DNA of 64,000 nucleotides from Actinomycetaceae bacterium (GCA_030528145.1 JAUMZK010000005.1:1-64000); one strand, 5' to 3'. Counted from the first letter of the stretch, positions 1 through 8,833 are shown. The notes: generated by a model from the sequence alone, not told the origin. A program made the numbers and translations.

Positions 1-262
1 CATAAGCAGGATCAGCATCAAACGACGACAACACACCCGCACGCTCAACCCAGACCTTGCCACTGTATGTCTTCTTCGTGCTCGTATCACCAGCATCCTT
101 TGATGATTCGATAATAGTCCCGCGATGTGGCTGGTGCGGGTCCGCCGAGTAAGCAGGCACACCCGCAACAACACTAGTGGCAACTGCTATAGCTACAGCG
201 CCGAATATTGCGGTAGACCTCCTCACAAAAGCGTTATAACGCAGTTGAACTGTATTCTTCAT
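1..262 (-). CDS. secreted protein, N-terminal part (runs off the window)
   Basis: The reading frame is open from an ATG at 262 to the window edge, about 87 codons. The start is preceded by a GGAGAG ribosome binding site 8-9 bases upstream. The product begins with a typical Sec signal peptide: basic residues around RYNAFVRRS, a hydrophobic core (AVAIAVATSVVAGV) and a cleavage site near PAYSA. The mature part is polar (ESSKDAGDTSTKKTYSGK) and then reads VWVERAGVLSSF. The size and layout recall small secreted bacteriocins of the lactococcin 972 type, but I cannot show that from this fragment. No start other than the ATG fits the signal peptide. The function is unknown. Confidence 0.6.
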   Translation of the reverse strand, partial: MKNTVQLRYNAFVRRSTAIFGAVAIAVATSVVAGVPAYSADPHQPHRGTIIESSKDAGDTSTKKTYSGKVWVERAGVLSSFDADPAY

Positions 263-1109
263 ACAATAAACTCTCCAGATAAAGATGAGGATAAAACGTT
301 TTTCACTCTAACAGGAACTGCGACTTAATACCTAATTTGTCTCTTTTATCGAACACATTGACTAGCAGGATCGCCCAACCCAACCGTTACGGACACTTAT
401 CCCTGAGTGGGAACCGTCGCGGATTAAGGCAATTGCCTTACCCCATTTCGCGGGACCTATTTCTGGTTTACTGATCTGAGGGTTAGGGTTTGGCTTTAGG
501 TGCCCGGGTTTTATGAACTGATAAAACTGGTACGCAATATCACGGTGACTGAGCGCCTAAAGTGAAAGATCCAGGTTGACCCCAGGTGCAATTTCGTTTT
601 TGGCGTGCAACGTTGCGCAGCCGGTATTTAGCTCGTAGTCGCCGATGGTACGGTAGCACCATCACCTCCACACTGTTTATAATGAGAACAGGCGTCGGGT
701 TGCTTTGCCCCGGGCTCCACTTGTAGCCGCTACGAGCGGTCATCGCGCCGACTGGCGCACTGCGATCCGGCGTCCCCAATAATTCCCCCACTAATCTGTA
801 CTCCTCTACTGGTACTCCTTCACACACCTCCCCACTTCCCTGTAACCCACCACACTTTGCCGCACACCCACTTTGCCCAACACCCCACCACCTAACGCTT
901 CACCTGAGACTTGCCCTAAACCACCGCCCTCGACCCCATTTCCCAGCTTATTCGCGCGAGTAGAAGGCGAATAAGACGCAAGTAGCGCACGAATAAGACA
1001 AAAACTTTCACGAAGAGTCCAAAAGTGAACTAAAATTCAAGCGGCACCAATTTGGCAATCCCGCGCACAGGGGTGGCGCACTAAAGCGCTAAAACAAGGA
1101 GCAGAAATA
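263..1109. other. long intergenic region, no convincing gene
   Basis: About 850 bases lie between the divergent secreted-protein gene and the phosphate uptake operon. A perfect 16-base palindrome (TAAGGCAATTGCCTTA) sits at 425-440 and could be an operator. An open frame on the minus strand (540-827) has no ribosome binding site, no recognisable motif and an odd composition, so it may be a gene relic. The stretch 830-960 is rich in C and low in G on the plus strand. I see no RNA gene here. Confidence 0.5.
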
Positions 1110-1730
1110 ATGTTCAAACGGTCCAAACCCGCAGACGACATATTTTTTAAACTCATCGCACAATCATCCGAATACCTACTAAAAGCAGCAAAACTGCTAG
1201 TAGCAATATGCGAAGCTGACCCAGTCGCCCGCCCACCCCTGCGCAACCAACTACACGACATTGAACACGAAGCCGACAAATGCACCCACCAAGTTGCCAC
1301 AAAACTAAACCAAACCTTCGTAACCCCCTTAGACCGAGACGACATCCAACTACTATCAGGATCCCTAGACGACTGTGTGGACTATGTTGACGAAGCCGCC
1401 GACATGATAGTCCTGTACGACTTACAAGACATTCCCCACCGCCTCACCCAACAGGTAGACATCCTGCTAGAATGCGCAAAAATTACCGCGAAATACATGC
1501 CACGCGTCGGAGAACTACACGGATTACGCGAATACTGGGTAGAAATCAACCGCCTAGAAAACGACGGGGATCGCATACACCGCAAACTACTCAGCGAACT
1601 ATTCAAAAGCGCAAACGACCCCATCCTACTAATCAAAGTGAAAGACATTACGGAACGGCTCGAACGCGGGATAGATGCTTTCGAACGGCTCGCAACCGTT
1701 ATCGAAACCATCGCCATCAAGGAGTCCTAG
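1110..1730 (+). CDS. DUF47 (PhoU-like) accessory protein of a Pit phosphate transporter
   Basis: This 206-residue, largely helical protein has the features of the DUF47/PhoU-like family (YkaA, Pit accessory protein). Hallmarks are an N-terminal segment with FFKLIAQSSEYLLKAAKLL, the motif DIEHEADKCTHQV followed by LNQTFVTPLDRDDI, and a second LENDGDRIHRKLL helix; these acidic helices bind metal and contact the transporter in relatives. It acts in the cytoplasm on the partner permease. The ATG is preceded by AAGGAG. Its stop overlaps the GTG start of the Pit gene by one base, so the two are translationally coupled and almost certainly work as one low-affinity phosphate uptake unit. Confidence 0.9.
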   Translation: MFKRSKPADDIFFKLIAQSSEYLLKAAKLLVAICEADPVARPPLRNQLHDIEHEADKCTHQVATKLNQTFVTPLDRDDIQLLSGSLDDCVDYVDEAADMIVLYDLQDIPHRLTQQVDILLECAKITAKYMPRVGELHGLREYWVEINRLENDGDRIHRKLLSELFKSANDPILLIKVKDITERLERGIDAFERLATVIETIAIKES

Positions 1731-2770
1731 TGACACTCACACTAGTAGCAGCCGTAGTCACCCTCGCCCTAGCATTCGACTACACAAACGGTTTCCACGA
1801 CGCGGCAAACGCGATCGCCACCTCTGTTTCCACTAGGGCACTGACCCCCAAAACGGCACTGCTAATGGCCGCCGTCATGAACATTATTGGCGCCCTAATG
1901 GGCACCGAAGTTGCCAAAACCATTGGTCAGGGAATTATTAACATCACCCAATACAGCAATTCGACAGACCCCACTACGCAAATACACGGCCTGGTAATTA
2001 TTGTGTCTGCACTAGTAGGCGCGATCGCATGGAACCTCATAACCTGGTGGCTCGGACTACCCTCCTCATCCTCACACTCCCTAATCGGCGGCCTAATCGG
2101 AGCCGGACTAGCATCCGCCACCCAAATCCAGTGGACAGGCATCATAAACCAAGTGGTAATCCCCATGCTCGCCTCCCCCATAATCGGATTTCTACTAGCC
2201 TTCCTAGTAATGAAAACCGTACTACGAGCAACCGCCACCCAACCATTCCACCCCACCATGCGAAAATTCCGCACACTACAAACACTATCAGCCGCCCTCA
2301 TGGCCTTAGGACACGGCCTCCAAGACGCCCAAAAAACCATGGGCGTAATTGTTATGGCACTGTTAGCAGGCGGATACCACGGGTTAGACGCCGAAGGGCA
2401 ACTACAAATCCCCCTATGGGTGAAACTGGCCGCAGCAGGCGCCATATCTTTGGGCACCTACTCTGGCGGGTGGCGCATTATGAAAACACTAGGTCGCAAA
2501 GTCATAGAGCTAGACCCCGCCCGTGGCTTCGTAGCCGAATCCATGGCCGCCACAGTCCTATACCTGTCCGCGTACGTGTTCCACGCCCCCATCTCCACCA
2601 CCCACACAATCACTGCGGGCATAATGGGGGTTGGTGCCACGAAACGCCTTTCCGCCGTCCGCTGGGGCATGGCCGGCAACATTGCGACCGCGTGGGTACT
2701 GACCATCCCCGCCGCCGCCATAGTCGCCGCAATCATCTACTTCGGAATGCACACAGTAGTGCCCGTATAA
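1730..2770 (+). CDS. pit: inorganic phosphate transporter, Pit family
   Basis: This is a 346-residue integral membrane protein that imports inorganic phosphate (as metal phosphate) using the ion gradient. The two Pit signature repeats are visible: DYTNGFHDAANAIATSVSTR near residue 17 and MAAVMNIIGAL after it in the first half, then LSAALMALGHGLQDAQKTMG in the second half. About ten membrane segments follow from the hydrophobic profile. The GTG start is chosen because it overlaps the upstream stop (TAGTG), has AAGGAG upstream and puts the first signature at the usual place; a longer frame from 1472 would run through the DUF47 gene and is not real. It forms an operon with the DUF47 gene. Confidence 0.93.
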   Translation: MTLTLVAAVVTLALAFDYTNGFHDAANAIATSVSTRALTPKTALLMAAVMNIIGALMGTEVAKTIGQGIINITQYSNSTDPTTQIHGLVIIVSALVGAIAWNLITWWLGLPSSSSHSLIGGLIGAGLASATQIQWTGIINQVVIPMLASPIIGFLLAFLVMKTVLRATATQPFHPTMRKFRTLQTLSAALMALGHGLQDAQKTMGVIVMALLAGGYHGLDAEGQLQIPLWVKLAAAGAISLGTYSGGWRIMKTLGRKVIELDPARGFVAESMAATVLYLSAYVFHAPISTTHTITAGIMGVGATKRLSAVRWGMAGNIATAWVLTIPAAAIVAAIIYFGMHTVVPV

Positions 2771-3022
2771 AAACCGCGGCATGCAGGCGGTGACGTCCTC
2801 GAATATGGGATGCGCCCAAACTGCTTGCGTTTGCGCGAGACACTGGGAACGGCAGAACCGTTACAGGCTAGAGTGCAAACAATTTTGTCGCCAACAAGGT
2901 TTTTGCCGCAAACAAGCATTCTTACCGCCCATGCTCCCACAAACCGAACAAACCGCGAACGCAAGCTTTGGTGTGCCGCAAGCATCGCCCTCAGAAAACA
3001 TAGACGCGCGGAATCCCGCAGA

Positions 3023-4654
3023 TTAGGCTTGCACGATTTCGAGAGCAACGACAACAGGACGGAGATTCTTCGAGTCAGTCTTATGCGCCACAGAAAGCGC
3101 CGCAAGAGAACGGGACAATTCGCGCATTTGCACAGTGGAGGCGCCGCCAGTTTTAGGATCAGTGGCAGCGGAAACAGGGGCGCCAAGACTACTAGTGGAG
3201 CTGTGACCGCCCGCAGTGAAAGGCCCGGTCACGTGCCCAACACCAGGCGCAGCACCACCGTTACGCCTAGTAACGGTGTTTTTACTGAGGTTTTTTCCGT
3301 ACCTTTTGCCCGGGGTCGGGTCGGGCAGTGCAACCGGTGTGCCCTTTTTCCCGGCAAGCATGGCTGGTGAGGGAGGCGGGACTTTCCTCTCGTGGCGCAA
3401 CTGCGGTCCGTCCTTGAACAAGCCGCCCAAACTATTCAGATCGTCAAAAGACCAATTCCCAGACCTAGAAGCGCCACCCAGGCGACCGCTATGACCAGAC
3501 TGATCCGGATCCCCCTCCCCCCTGACGCCACGGTCGAAACTCGCCACGCCGCCAGCCCCACCATTCCCGCCCCCATTACCGCCCCCAGGTCCACCGCCCA
3601 CGCCAGAAAAGTGCGCATTAATTGCCGCATCCGCTAGCAGATGCGACACGGGGGTAGGCAGGGGGGCATCCTTTTGAAGAGGGACCTGAGCAATGTGCGC
3701 GACCAACATTTCGCCATTTTGCAAGAACGGGTCCTGTTGCGGCAGCAGGCGGGTCAGCGCGTTGGGGGTGATTGCAGATAAAGCTCCGACGATGGTGGGC
3801 AACAGTGGGCGGTGCAAGCACACCACCCGGCATTTCGGGTCCGCCACCCACTGCCCAGCCAAGTCACGCACGGTGGAGGGGTGGTCGCGGAAGCCGTCCT
3901 CGGACAAGCCCGCCATGCGCACCAGCGTTGCCCCCGCCAAAGTTGCGTACGCCGCCACGGTTTGCAGACAGCGCCGCCACGGCGAAGTGATGACCTCCTC
4001 TACGCCGTACGCCGCCAAAATACTGGGCAGCCGCAACGCCTGCCGCACCCCGGTCCGCCCCAAGGTCCGCGCCGAATCAGCGCCCTCCCAAGTGTCCCGC
4101 GAAACCGCCTCCCCACCCCGCAAAAAAATCAGAGCATTAGTGTGCGCAGTCCGGTTGTTAATGTGCGCCACGGCTTCGTCTAACAGCCGCCGATCCCCCC
4201 GCCGCGTCAACATTTTGAACGCTTTTTGGGGGCGCACCCAGCGGGTTTCGTCGATCTCGGAAATTGGTGCCAAAGTGGCCGGAGGACGAGCCCTAGCTGC
4301 AACCTCGGCTACATCTGAACGCCCAATCCAGTAGTAAACTTCCTTCACGTGCCCCACCCCCAAGCGGTACCGTTGCGTCGTCAAAGGCACGCCGAGGCGC
4401 ACAACGCACCCGGTTTCCTCCTCGACTTCGCGTACGGCCGCGCTGGCAATATGTTCGCCACGTTCCGCCTTGCCCTTCGGCCACGACCAGTCGTTATACC
4501 GAGGGCGGTGCACGATTAACACTTCAATATCTTTTGCCGTTTTGGGCAAGTTAGTGCCTTCAATGGTGCGACCGCCTTCGCGCAAACGCCAAATGAGGGC
4601 GCCACCTGCTTTCACAATTCGCGACGCTGCTGGTCGCGGGCGCGGCCTAACCAT
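3023..4654 (-). CDS. MutT1-like NUDIX hydrolase fused to a degenerate histidine-phosphatase domain, long low-complexity tail
   Basis: Residues 1-160 form a NUDIX hydrolase domain with a perfect box (G61, E67, R75-E76, E79-E80, G82), expected to clean oxidised or unwanted nucleotides. Residues 170-325 resemble the RHG histidine-phosphatase domain found at the C-terminus of actinobacterial MutT1. However, the R-H-G triad reads R179-G180-G181 (FLRGGEA), so the histidine that would carry the phosphate is absent. A later conserved histidine (CLHRP, about 281) and SPWRRCLQT are kept. Residues about 350-543 are Gly/Pro/Ser-rich and not part of the usual ~320-residue family length. The ATG at 4654 is 10 bases from AAGGA; a GTG at 4663 is too close to it. 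The neighbours give no operon. Confidence 0.8.
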   Translation of the reverse strand: MVRPRPRPAASRIVKAGGALIWRLREGGRTIEGTNLPKTAKDIEVLIVHRPRYNDWSWPKGKAERGEHIASAAVREVEEETGCVVRLGVPLTTQRYRLGVGHVKEVYYWIGRSDVAEVAARARPPATLAPISEIDETRWVRPQKAFKMLTRRGDRRLLDEAVAHINNRTAHTNALIFLRGGEAVSRDTWEGADSARTLGRTGVRQALRLPSILAAYGVEEVITSPWRRCLQTVAAYATLAGATLVRMAGLSEDGFRDHPSTVRDLAGQWVADPKCRVVCLHRPLLPTIVGALSAITPNALTRLLPQQDPFLQNGEMLVAHIAQVPLQKDAPLPTPVSHLLADAAINAHFSGVGGGPGGGNGGGNGGAGGVASFDRGVRGEGDPDQSGHSGRLGGASRSGNWSFDDLNSLGGLFKDGPQLRHERKVPPPSPAMLAGKKGTPVALPDPTPGKRYGKNLSKNTVTRRNGGAAPGVGHVTGPFTAGGHSSTSSLGAPVSAATDPKTGGASTVQMRELSRSLAALSVAHKTDSKNLRPVVVALEIVQA

Positions 4655-4846
4655 TGAAATCACTTCCTTTCACGCATAAGGTTACCTGGAAACTGGACAC
4701 AAAGAGAGTCGGCGGAGAATGCGACAGTGAGCCGACGACGCGGTAGGACGGGTAACTGGCTAGTATTTAAGCGATACTGACCGATGGTTAGGTGAAGGTA
4801 CGCAGCAGTTCCGCAAGCATTGCGACAGGTCAACAGTCCGGTTCGA

Positions 4847-4988
4847 GGGCAAATGATTTTGCTCAGGCTAAACGATTTTGCTGAGAACAAATGAAATGCG
4901 GTTTCACCTGGGCAAAACCATTACACCTCACGAAAAAACCACGTCGTGAGTGCAAATGATTTTGCTGAGGTGTAACGATTTCGCCGAC
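4847..4988 (+). repeat. intergenic repeat family A, two copies
   Basis: Two imperfect copies (4847-4885 and 4951-4988) share the pattern GCAAATGATTTTGCT, then GAGG or CAGG, then AACGATTT(T/C)GC. Further copies lie at 13921-13960 and, inverted, at 24527-24590 and 24642-24685. All are intergenic. The rest of the 530-base gap (4655-5184) holds a copy of repeat family B and no gene that I can support. Confidence 0.6.
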
Positions 4989-5008
4989 TGCAAACGGTTT
5001 CGTTACCA

Positions 5009-5126
5009 GTGGGCGTGGAGCAGCGGGTTTGAGCCGGGTGCACCGCCCCTGAGCCGGACCGGTAGTCCGCATCAATGCCCACCGAACCGTCCGTGCACCG
5101 TCCGTGTACCGCCCCAAACCCCAAAC
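5009..5126 (-). repeat. intergenic repeat family B, copy 1
   Basis: About 118 bases match the copy at 22861-23000. Shared blocks are GTGGGCGTGG, a G+T stretch with GGGTTTG, GAGCCG, CAATGCCCACCGAACCG and CCGCCCCAAACCCCAA, in the same order and spacing. Copies at 6173-6232 and 24826-24955 are in the opposite orientation. The elements are G+C rich, carry no open frame common to all copies and sit only between genes. Confidence 0.65.
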
Positions 5127-5184
5127 GCAACTCGCAAAACGCTAGAACAAGCGGCGTCCTCGGAAAACGACAGGCATTGCCCCC

Positions 5185-5853
5185 TCATTCCAGGTGACGT
5201 TGTTTCGCGAGGACGGCAGCTTCCTTCATTTCTGAAGCTGTGGCAGCCAAGGCGCCCGCACGCAAAGTCACTTGGTCTGCCAGGTCGTCCGTTTGGTCGG
5301 TTATCCAGTCGGTGCCGGCAGCCCCAGCCGCGAACACACGCAGTGCCGCTGCGGCTACTGCCAGGCGTTTTGCCAGCCAGTCTGTGGGGTCGTCCTCGGA
5401 ATCGTCGGGTCCTTGCAGTATTTGTTCGAGGACGGAGCGCACCTGATCGAAAGTGGGTGGGCTTGACACTGCCCGCACGTCCGGCGGCGCGTTCAAACCG
5501 TCCATGTAGCGCGCACTGGTCTGGCGAGGGTCACGCCGCATCCACTCGCGTAACAAAAATACGCGCCACAGAGCCCCCGGCAGCGTGTTAGCGGGCTGAC
5601 GTGCCCACAATTCCGCCACAATGTCCACATCCCCACTGGCAACCAGGTCGCGCAGGCGGGGACGCAGCATGGCGGGCGGCGCGGATGCCTCTCCCAGTTG
5701 GATCGGTGTGCGCGAATCTCCCCTAAACAAATCTGTCAGCAGCTGCGCACTGGTGTGCGCCACATCCGAGCGCGTCGCCGGATCATAATCCCCCGCAATG
5801 TTCTCTGCGTCCTCGGGTCCCAGCATGGCCGGTCGTCTAAATTGTGTGCTCAT
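5185..5853 (-). CDS. uncharacterised actinobacterial protein
   Basis: A 222-residue soluble protein with a good ribosome binding site (AAGGAGG, 6 bases before the ATG). It has no signal peptide or membrane segment. The sequence is helix-rich, with ELWARQPANTLPGALWRVFLL and WLAKRLAVAAAALRVFA as the most structured parts. The C-terminal half is predicted helical and acidic (QGPDDSEDDPTDW). I do not recognise a family with certainty; the even composition and codon use like its neighbours indicate a real gene. It stands alone, with no close neighbour in the same direction. Confidence 0.7.
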   Translation of the reverse strand: MSTQFRRPAMLGPEDAENIAGDYDPATRSDVAHTSAQLLTDLFRGDSRTPIQLGEASAPPAMLRPRLRDLVASGDVDIVAELWARQPANTLPGALWRVFLLREWMRRDPRQTSARYMDGLNAPPDVRAVSSPPTFDQVRSVLEQILQGPDDSEDDPTDWLAKRLAVAAAALRVFAAGAAGTDWITDQTDDLADQVTLRAGALAATASEMKEAAVLAKQRHLE

Positions 5854-6354
5854 AGGTACCTCCTTATTTCATTGTCCCCCATTCTGGGCGCGCGCGGGTG
5901 GTGCGCGTGCAGTTAATGCTCTGTAGCGCGCGGGTGGTGCCGCGCAACTTAGTGGACAAAAGTTTGACCTTACAAACAGAAAACTGGCTTTACAAATAAA
6001 AGTTTGGCTTTACGAAACAAATTGTTGATTTGGGGATTTCCCGAGGACGCCCGGTCGGATCGCAGTTTCGGGATTGCGTTTGGGACTTGGGGCGGGCGCG
6101 GGGTTTGGTCGGGTGCTCAGGATTAGATGGGCTTGGAACAACGGACATTTTTCGGGTCACGTTGCGAGTGCAGGTTTGGGGCGGAGCGCGAGCGGTTCGG
6201 CGGGCACCGCGCCCGACCCAAACCCACCACCCGCCCAAACCCCCAGATAAAAACACATAAATTGTTGCTCACCCCCGAAACGTGGTGTATCAAACAGTGA
6301 AAAAATTGGGGATTTGCGTCAGCCTTGCTAAACTTATTCAAGCGCGACAGCGCT
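5854..6354. other. gene-free gap with short tandem repeats and one family B repeat
   Basis: At 5957-6020 three imperfect ~20-base units follow one another (pattern AAARYTKGMCTTTAC with small changes: AAAGTTTGACCTTAC, AAACTGGCTTTAC, AAAGTTTGGCTTTAC). A shorter family B repeat lies at 6173-6232. The A/T-rich stretch after 6235 precedes tRNA-Lys and probably holds its promoter. I see no protein gene. Confidence 0.5.
6173..6232 (+). repeat. intergenic repeat family B, short copy
   Basis: It starts GTTTGGGGCGGAGCGCG, continues with GCGGTTCGGCGGGCA and ends GCGCCCGACCCAAACCCACC. Compared with 24826-24955 it lacks the internal block containing GCACTGAAAGTGC, so it is a deletion derivative of the same element. 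Confidence 0.6.
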
Positions 6355-6427
6355 GGGCCTATAGCTCAATTGGCAGAGCAACGGACTTTTAATCCGTGGG
6401 TTCAGGGTTCGATTCCCTGTGGGCCCA
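6355..6427 (+). tRNA. tRNA-Lys (anticodon TTT)
   Basis: All four stems pair. The acceptor GGGCCTA pairs with TGGGCCC (with one G-U), the D-arm is GCTC...GAGC, the anticodon stem ACGGA/TCCGT encloses CTTTTAA, and the T-arm is CAGGG TTCGATT CCCTG. The discriminator is A; CCA is not encoded. Confidence 0.96.
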
Positions 6428-6593
6428 CTTTTTTGCACCCCCTTCTTGCACGAGGTCGGCTAGTGTTGCTACCGCATTACTTTCCCGTTATCTCATAAAA
6501 ATTCAAACACCCTCTATGCGGCGCGACCATTTTGTGATCTAATATGGGGATAGGAAAGGCAAAGGTGCCCTTCTAGTCCAAAGGAAGAACCAT

Positions 6594-7211
6594 ATGAAAC
6601 GTCTAGTAGCGTTACTACCTCTGATAGCTCGCAGTCTCACAACAGTACCAGTTGCCGGTGCAGCCACACTGTCATCAGATAAAACTTCATGTGGGACACT
6701 TAAACCTCTGAGGCGCTCCATGATAGAGAAGCAGTTTAAAATCGCCAAGTCAGGAGCGGAAGCTCTCGCCGGGCAACGTAAGGACAATGGTCTAGTTGCG
6801 CAGATTGCGTTGGCGCAAGTTACCCAAGGATTTGAGTCCACTCCTTCAGACAATGTATACCTCACCAGTTTCGTGGCAAAGGCTCATACGAGAACCCTAC
6901 TTATCCAGAACGCGCATAACGAGTCGAAAAATGGTCCTGTTCTGGGCGTGCGCATACTTGAACTAAATGATAATGGCGACCTCAAACCCTCAGTTTCAGA
7001 ACTATATAGTTCCGGAATCTTCCAGCCATCGCATGCTCCCCGAGGACGGTGCGCGAAATATAACTGGAAATGTGTAAGGGATGGATGTGGAGCTATGGCT
7101 GTTCCGTGTGGCGCTGCATCGGGCTCTGCATACTTCGCTTGCTTAGGAATCGCGTGTGTTTTCATGCTGGGCGTGTGCTGTGATAAGTGGGAACCTAACC
7201 CTTACGACTAG
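6594..7211 (+). CDS. putative secreted cysteine-rich bacteriocin precursor
   Basis: The 205-residue product starts with a signal peptide (MKRLVALLPLIA..., cleavage near PVAGA) after AAGGAAG. A polar middle of about 120 residues follows. The last ~55 residues switch to a compact hydrophobic, cysteine-rich module with eight cysteines (spaced CX7C, CX4C, CX6C and so on, ending GVCCDKW). Secreted precursors whose bioactive peptide is a C-terminal Cys-rich hydrophobic segment are known from halocin C8 and SdpC-type bacteriocins; the resemblance here is in layout, not proven homology. Two four-helix membrane proteins follow in the same operon and could give self-immunity or export. The locus is richer in A+T than its surroundings and has only one copy of the genome-wide octamer. 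Confidence 0.6.
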   Translation: MKRLVALLPLIARSLTTVPVAGAATLSSDKTSCGTLKPLRRSMIEKQFKIAKSGAEALAGQRKDNGLVAQIALAQVTQGFESTPSDNVYLTSFVAKAHTRTLLIQNAHNESKNGPVLGVRILELNDNGDLKPSVSELYSSGIFQPSHAPRGRCAKYNWKCVRDGCGAMAVPCGAASGSAYFACLGIACVFMLGVCCDKWEPNPYD

Positions 7212-7222
7212 GGAGTTTACCG

Positions 7223-7693
7223 ATGACTAACGATCCTTACGGTTTCCTCACGCCCGTACGGCAATCACAAACGCGGGCACTGTCCACGGTCGCAATCGCT
7301 ATCACTATGACGCTTGGTGCATTGATTTGGGCAATATCTAAAAATACTGAAGTTGGCTTACTACCAACTATGATGCGACCTGTCGTGTGGTTGCTGTTTG
7401 CCACGGTAGCAATGGAAATACCTTTTTCACTAGCTACGCCATACTCGCGTCTAAAACGGTATCTGGAAAAGACTCAAACAATTCTTCTGTACGCAGTACC
7501 TCTGACAACTATTGGGATTATTCTTGGCGCTGTGTCGCTAAGCGCTTTGCGTTCGCCGATACCTCTCATCACCAGCTACCCAGATCTAATCCTAGTTCCA
7601 CTGCTAGTACCCCCGTTACTGATATTCGGATGGGAATATCGCGAAAGTAGCGGTAAAACTTTTCCAAACTCCTCCAGCGCGCACAAACACTAA
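7223..7693 (+). CDS. four-helix membrane protein, candidate immunity or accessory protein
   Basis: This 156-residue protein has four hydrophobic segments (about 20-38, 50-68, 86-104 and 118-136) and short polar ends. It begins 11 bases after the preceding gene, with GGGAG ahead of the ATG. No known family is evident to me. Its place between a secreted cysteine-rich precursor and another membrane protein of the same size suggests a job in producer self-protection or peptide handling. Both ends of the gene share the lower G+C of the locus. Confidence 0.6.
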   Translation: MTNDPYGFLTPVRQSQTRALSTVAIAITMTLGALIWAISKNTEVGLLPTMMRPVVWLLFATVAMEIPFSLATPYSRLKRYLEKTQTILLYAVPLTTIGIILGAVSLSALRSPIPLITSYPDLILVPLLVPPLLIFGWEYRESSGKTFPNSSSAHKH

Positions 7694-7707
7694 GGGTGGT
7701 GCGAACC

Positions 7708-8163
7708 ATGAAATCAACTAAGGAACCTAAACTTTTCCACTCTCCTCACATCTATGAACACACCAGGGGCGACTTTATGTGGGCTAGTACACGTGCTCTC
7801 ATCTTCCTTTTTCTCACCCTGATATGGCTGCTTCCGGATTCGCCTTTGAGCTGGCTTCTAAGACCACTTGCGGCAATAGTATTGATTGAATCAACGCTTT
7901 TCATAGTTGTGAACGCTTCAACGGTGCTCCTGGCGATGTCCCGCAACATGCATACAAAGCTTTACAAGACCTGGTACTTCCTACAGTTGGTATTTGTATG
8001 CTTATCAATAGGTGGAATAGTCGCGGCACAAAATTTCAGTATCTCGCCTAGTCTCCTAAACCTATTACTCGATTACCCAGGACTCACCGCCTTTTTAGCT
8101 TACTATCTGCTCGCCCTCTACCTGTGGCCACAACTTCGTCGCGTTCGGCGGGACGAACAGTAA
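7708..8163 (+). CDS. four-helix membrane protein, second candidate immunity or accessory protein
   Basis: From the ATG at 7708, which has AGGGTGG upstream, the product is 151 residues. GTG codons at 7696 and 7699 are in frame but overlap the ribosome binding site. Four hydrophobic segments are seen (for example RALIFLFLTLIWLLP, LLRPLAAIVLIESTLFIVV, FLQLVFVCLSIGGIVAA and LTAFLAYYLLALYLWP) and a basic end (RRVRRDEQ). Its size and topology match the preceding protein, although the sequences are not clearly similar. It is the last gene of the three-gene operon; a hairpin follows at 8224-8248. Confidence 0.6.
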   Translation: MKSTKEPKLFHSPHIYEHTRGDFMWASTRALIFLFLTLIWLLPDSPLSWLLRPLAAIVLIESTLFIVVNASTVLLAMSRNMHTKLYKTWYFLQLVFVCLSIGGIVAAQNFSISPSLLNLLLDYPGLTAFLAYYLLALYLWPQLRRVRRDEQ

Positions 8164-8223
8164 AAGGGCGGGATGAACCAACGCACCCACCGCCCTCAAA
8201 CACCGCCCCCAAAGGTACCGAAA

Positions 8224-8248
8224 CGGGGCAGACGCATTGCCTGCCCCG
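8224..8248. terminator. hairpin between convergent genes
   Basis: Arms CGGGGCAG and CTGCCCCG enclose a 9-base loop, between the end of the bacteriocin-like operon and the convergent small membrane protein gene. There is no clear T-run, so termination is likely but not certain. Confidence 0.4.
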
Positions 8249-8288
8249 CGTTCGTAGTATTGCCGACAACCGACTAACTGACCGTTTA

Positions 8289-8552
8289 CTAACTCTTCTT
8301 GCCGGTGAGGCTCAGGTAAATGCTGATCGCAATAATTGCGCAAACTGTGCAAACTACCCAGCGAATCCAATCGATTCCGGGCGTGTCCATCGGGTAGTGG
8401 AAAGCCGACAAAATGGCGTTACCAATAATCACGCCAACAACACCCAGAACGGTCGTCCACAAGATACCCAAAGGCTGGTGCCCCTTCATAAAGAAGCGTG
8501 CCAACGCACCAATAATCGCACCAAAAATAATGGTCCCAATAAGTTCACCCAT
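8289..8552 (-). CDS. GlsB/YeaQ/YmgE family small membrane protein
   Basis: This 87-residue protein has three hydrophobic segments. The family pattern is clear: GxxxGxxxGAIIGALARFFMKG near the N-terminus, then LGVVGVIIGNAI in the middle. Members (also called transglycosylase-associated proteins) are envelope proteins linked to stress; the exact function is unknown. AGGAGA precedes the ATG. It is a single gene. Confidence 0.88.
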   Translation of the reverse strand: MGELIGTIIFGAIIGALARFFMKGHQPLGILWTTVLGVVGVIIGNAILSAFHYPMDTPGIDWIRWVVCTVCAIIAISIYLSLTGKKS

Positions 8553-8833
8553 GACTTTCTCCTTTCAATTATGTCTGAGACGTCAGAGTCTTACTTTAAG
8601 TTTCTCACGAAAGTGGAAAACGGTGCGTTTAAACGAAAAAGTGGCGGGAGTCCGCTCACCAATTCCATTAAATACAGTTTGCGTTTCCCACAAATATTAC
8701 CCACACCCCTGCAACCATGTTTTATCCGCGTAGGCATTCTTTCGTACTACAGTTTCTACCGCAGTTTCCCGCTGCCAACATTCCCCAGTTTCCCATCGCA
8801 CTCACGCCCCCACGCCCCCAGCTTCACGCGGCT

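Noticed and set aside
1..262. lactococcin 972-type bacteriocin
   Set aside because: Only the first ~87 residues are in the window; the diagnostic C-terminal part is missing, so the class cannot be assigned.
540..827. 95-codon open frame on the minus strand
   Set aside because: No ribosome binding site, no recognisable motif and atypical composition; at best a relic.
1472..1729. upstream extension of the Pit gene
   Set aside because: It runs through the DUF47 gene in another frame and is Arg/Thr-rich; the GTG at 1730 fits the family start and overlaps the upstream stop.
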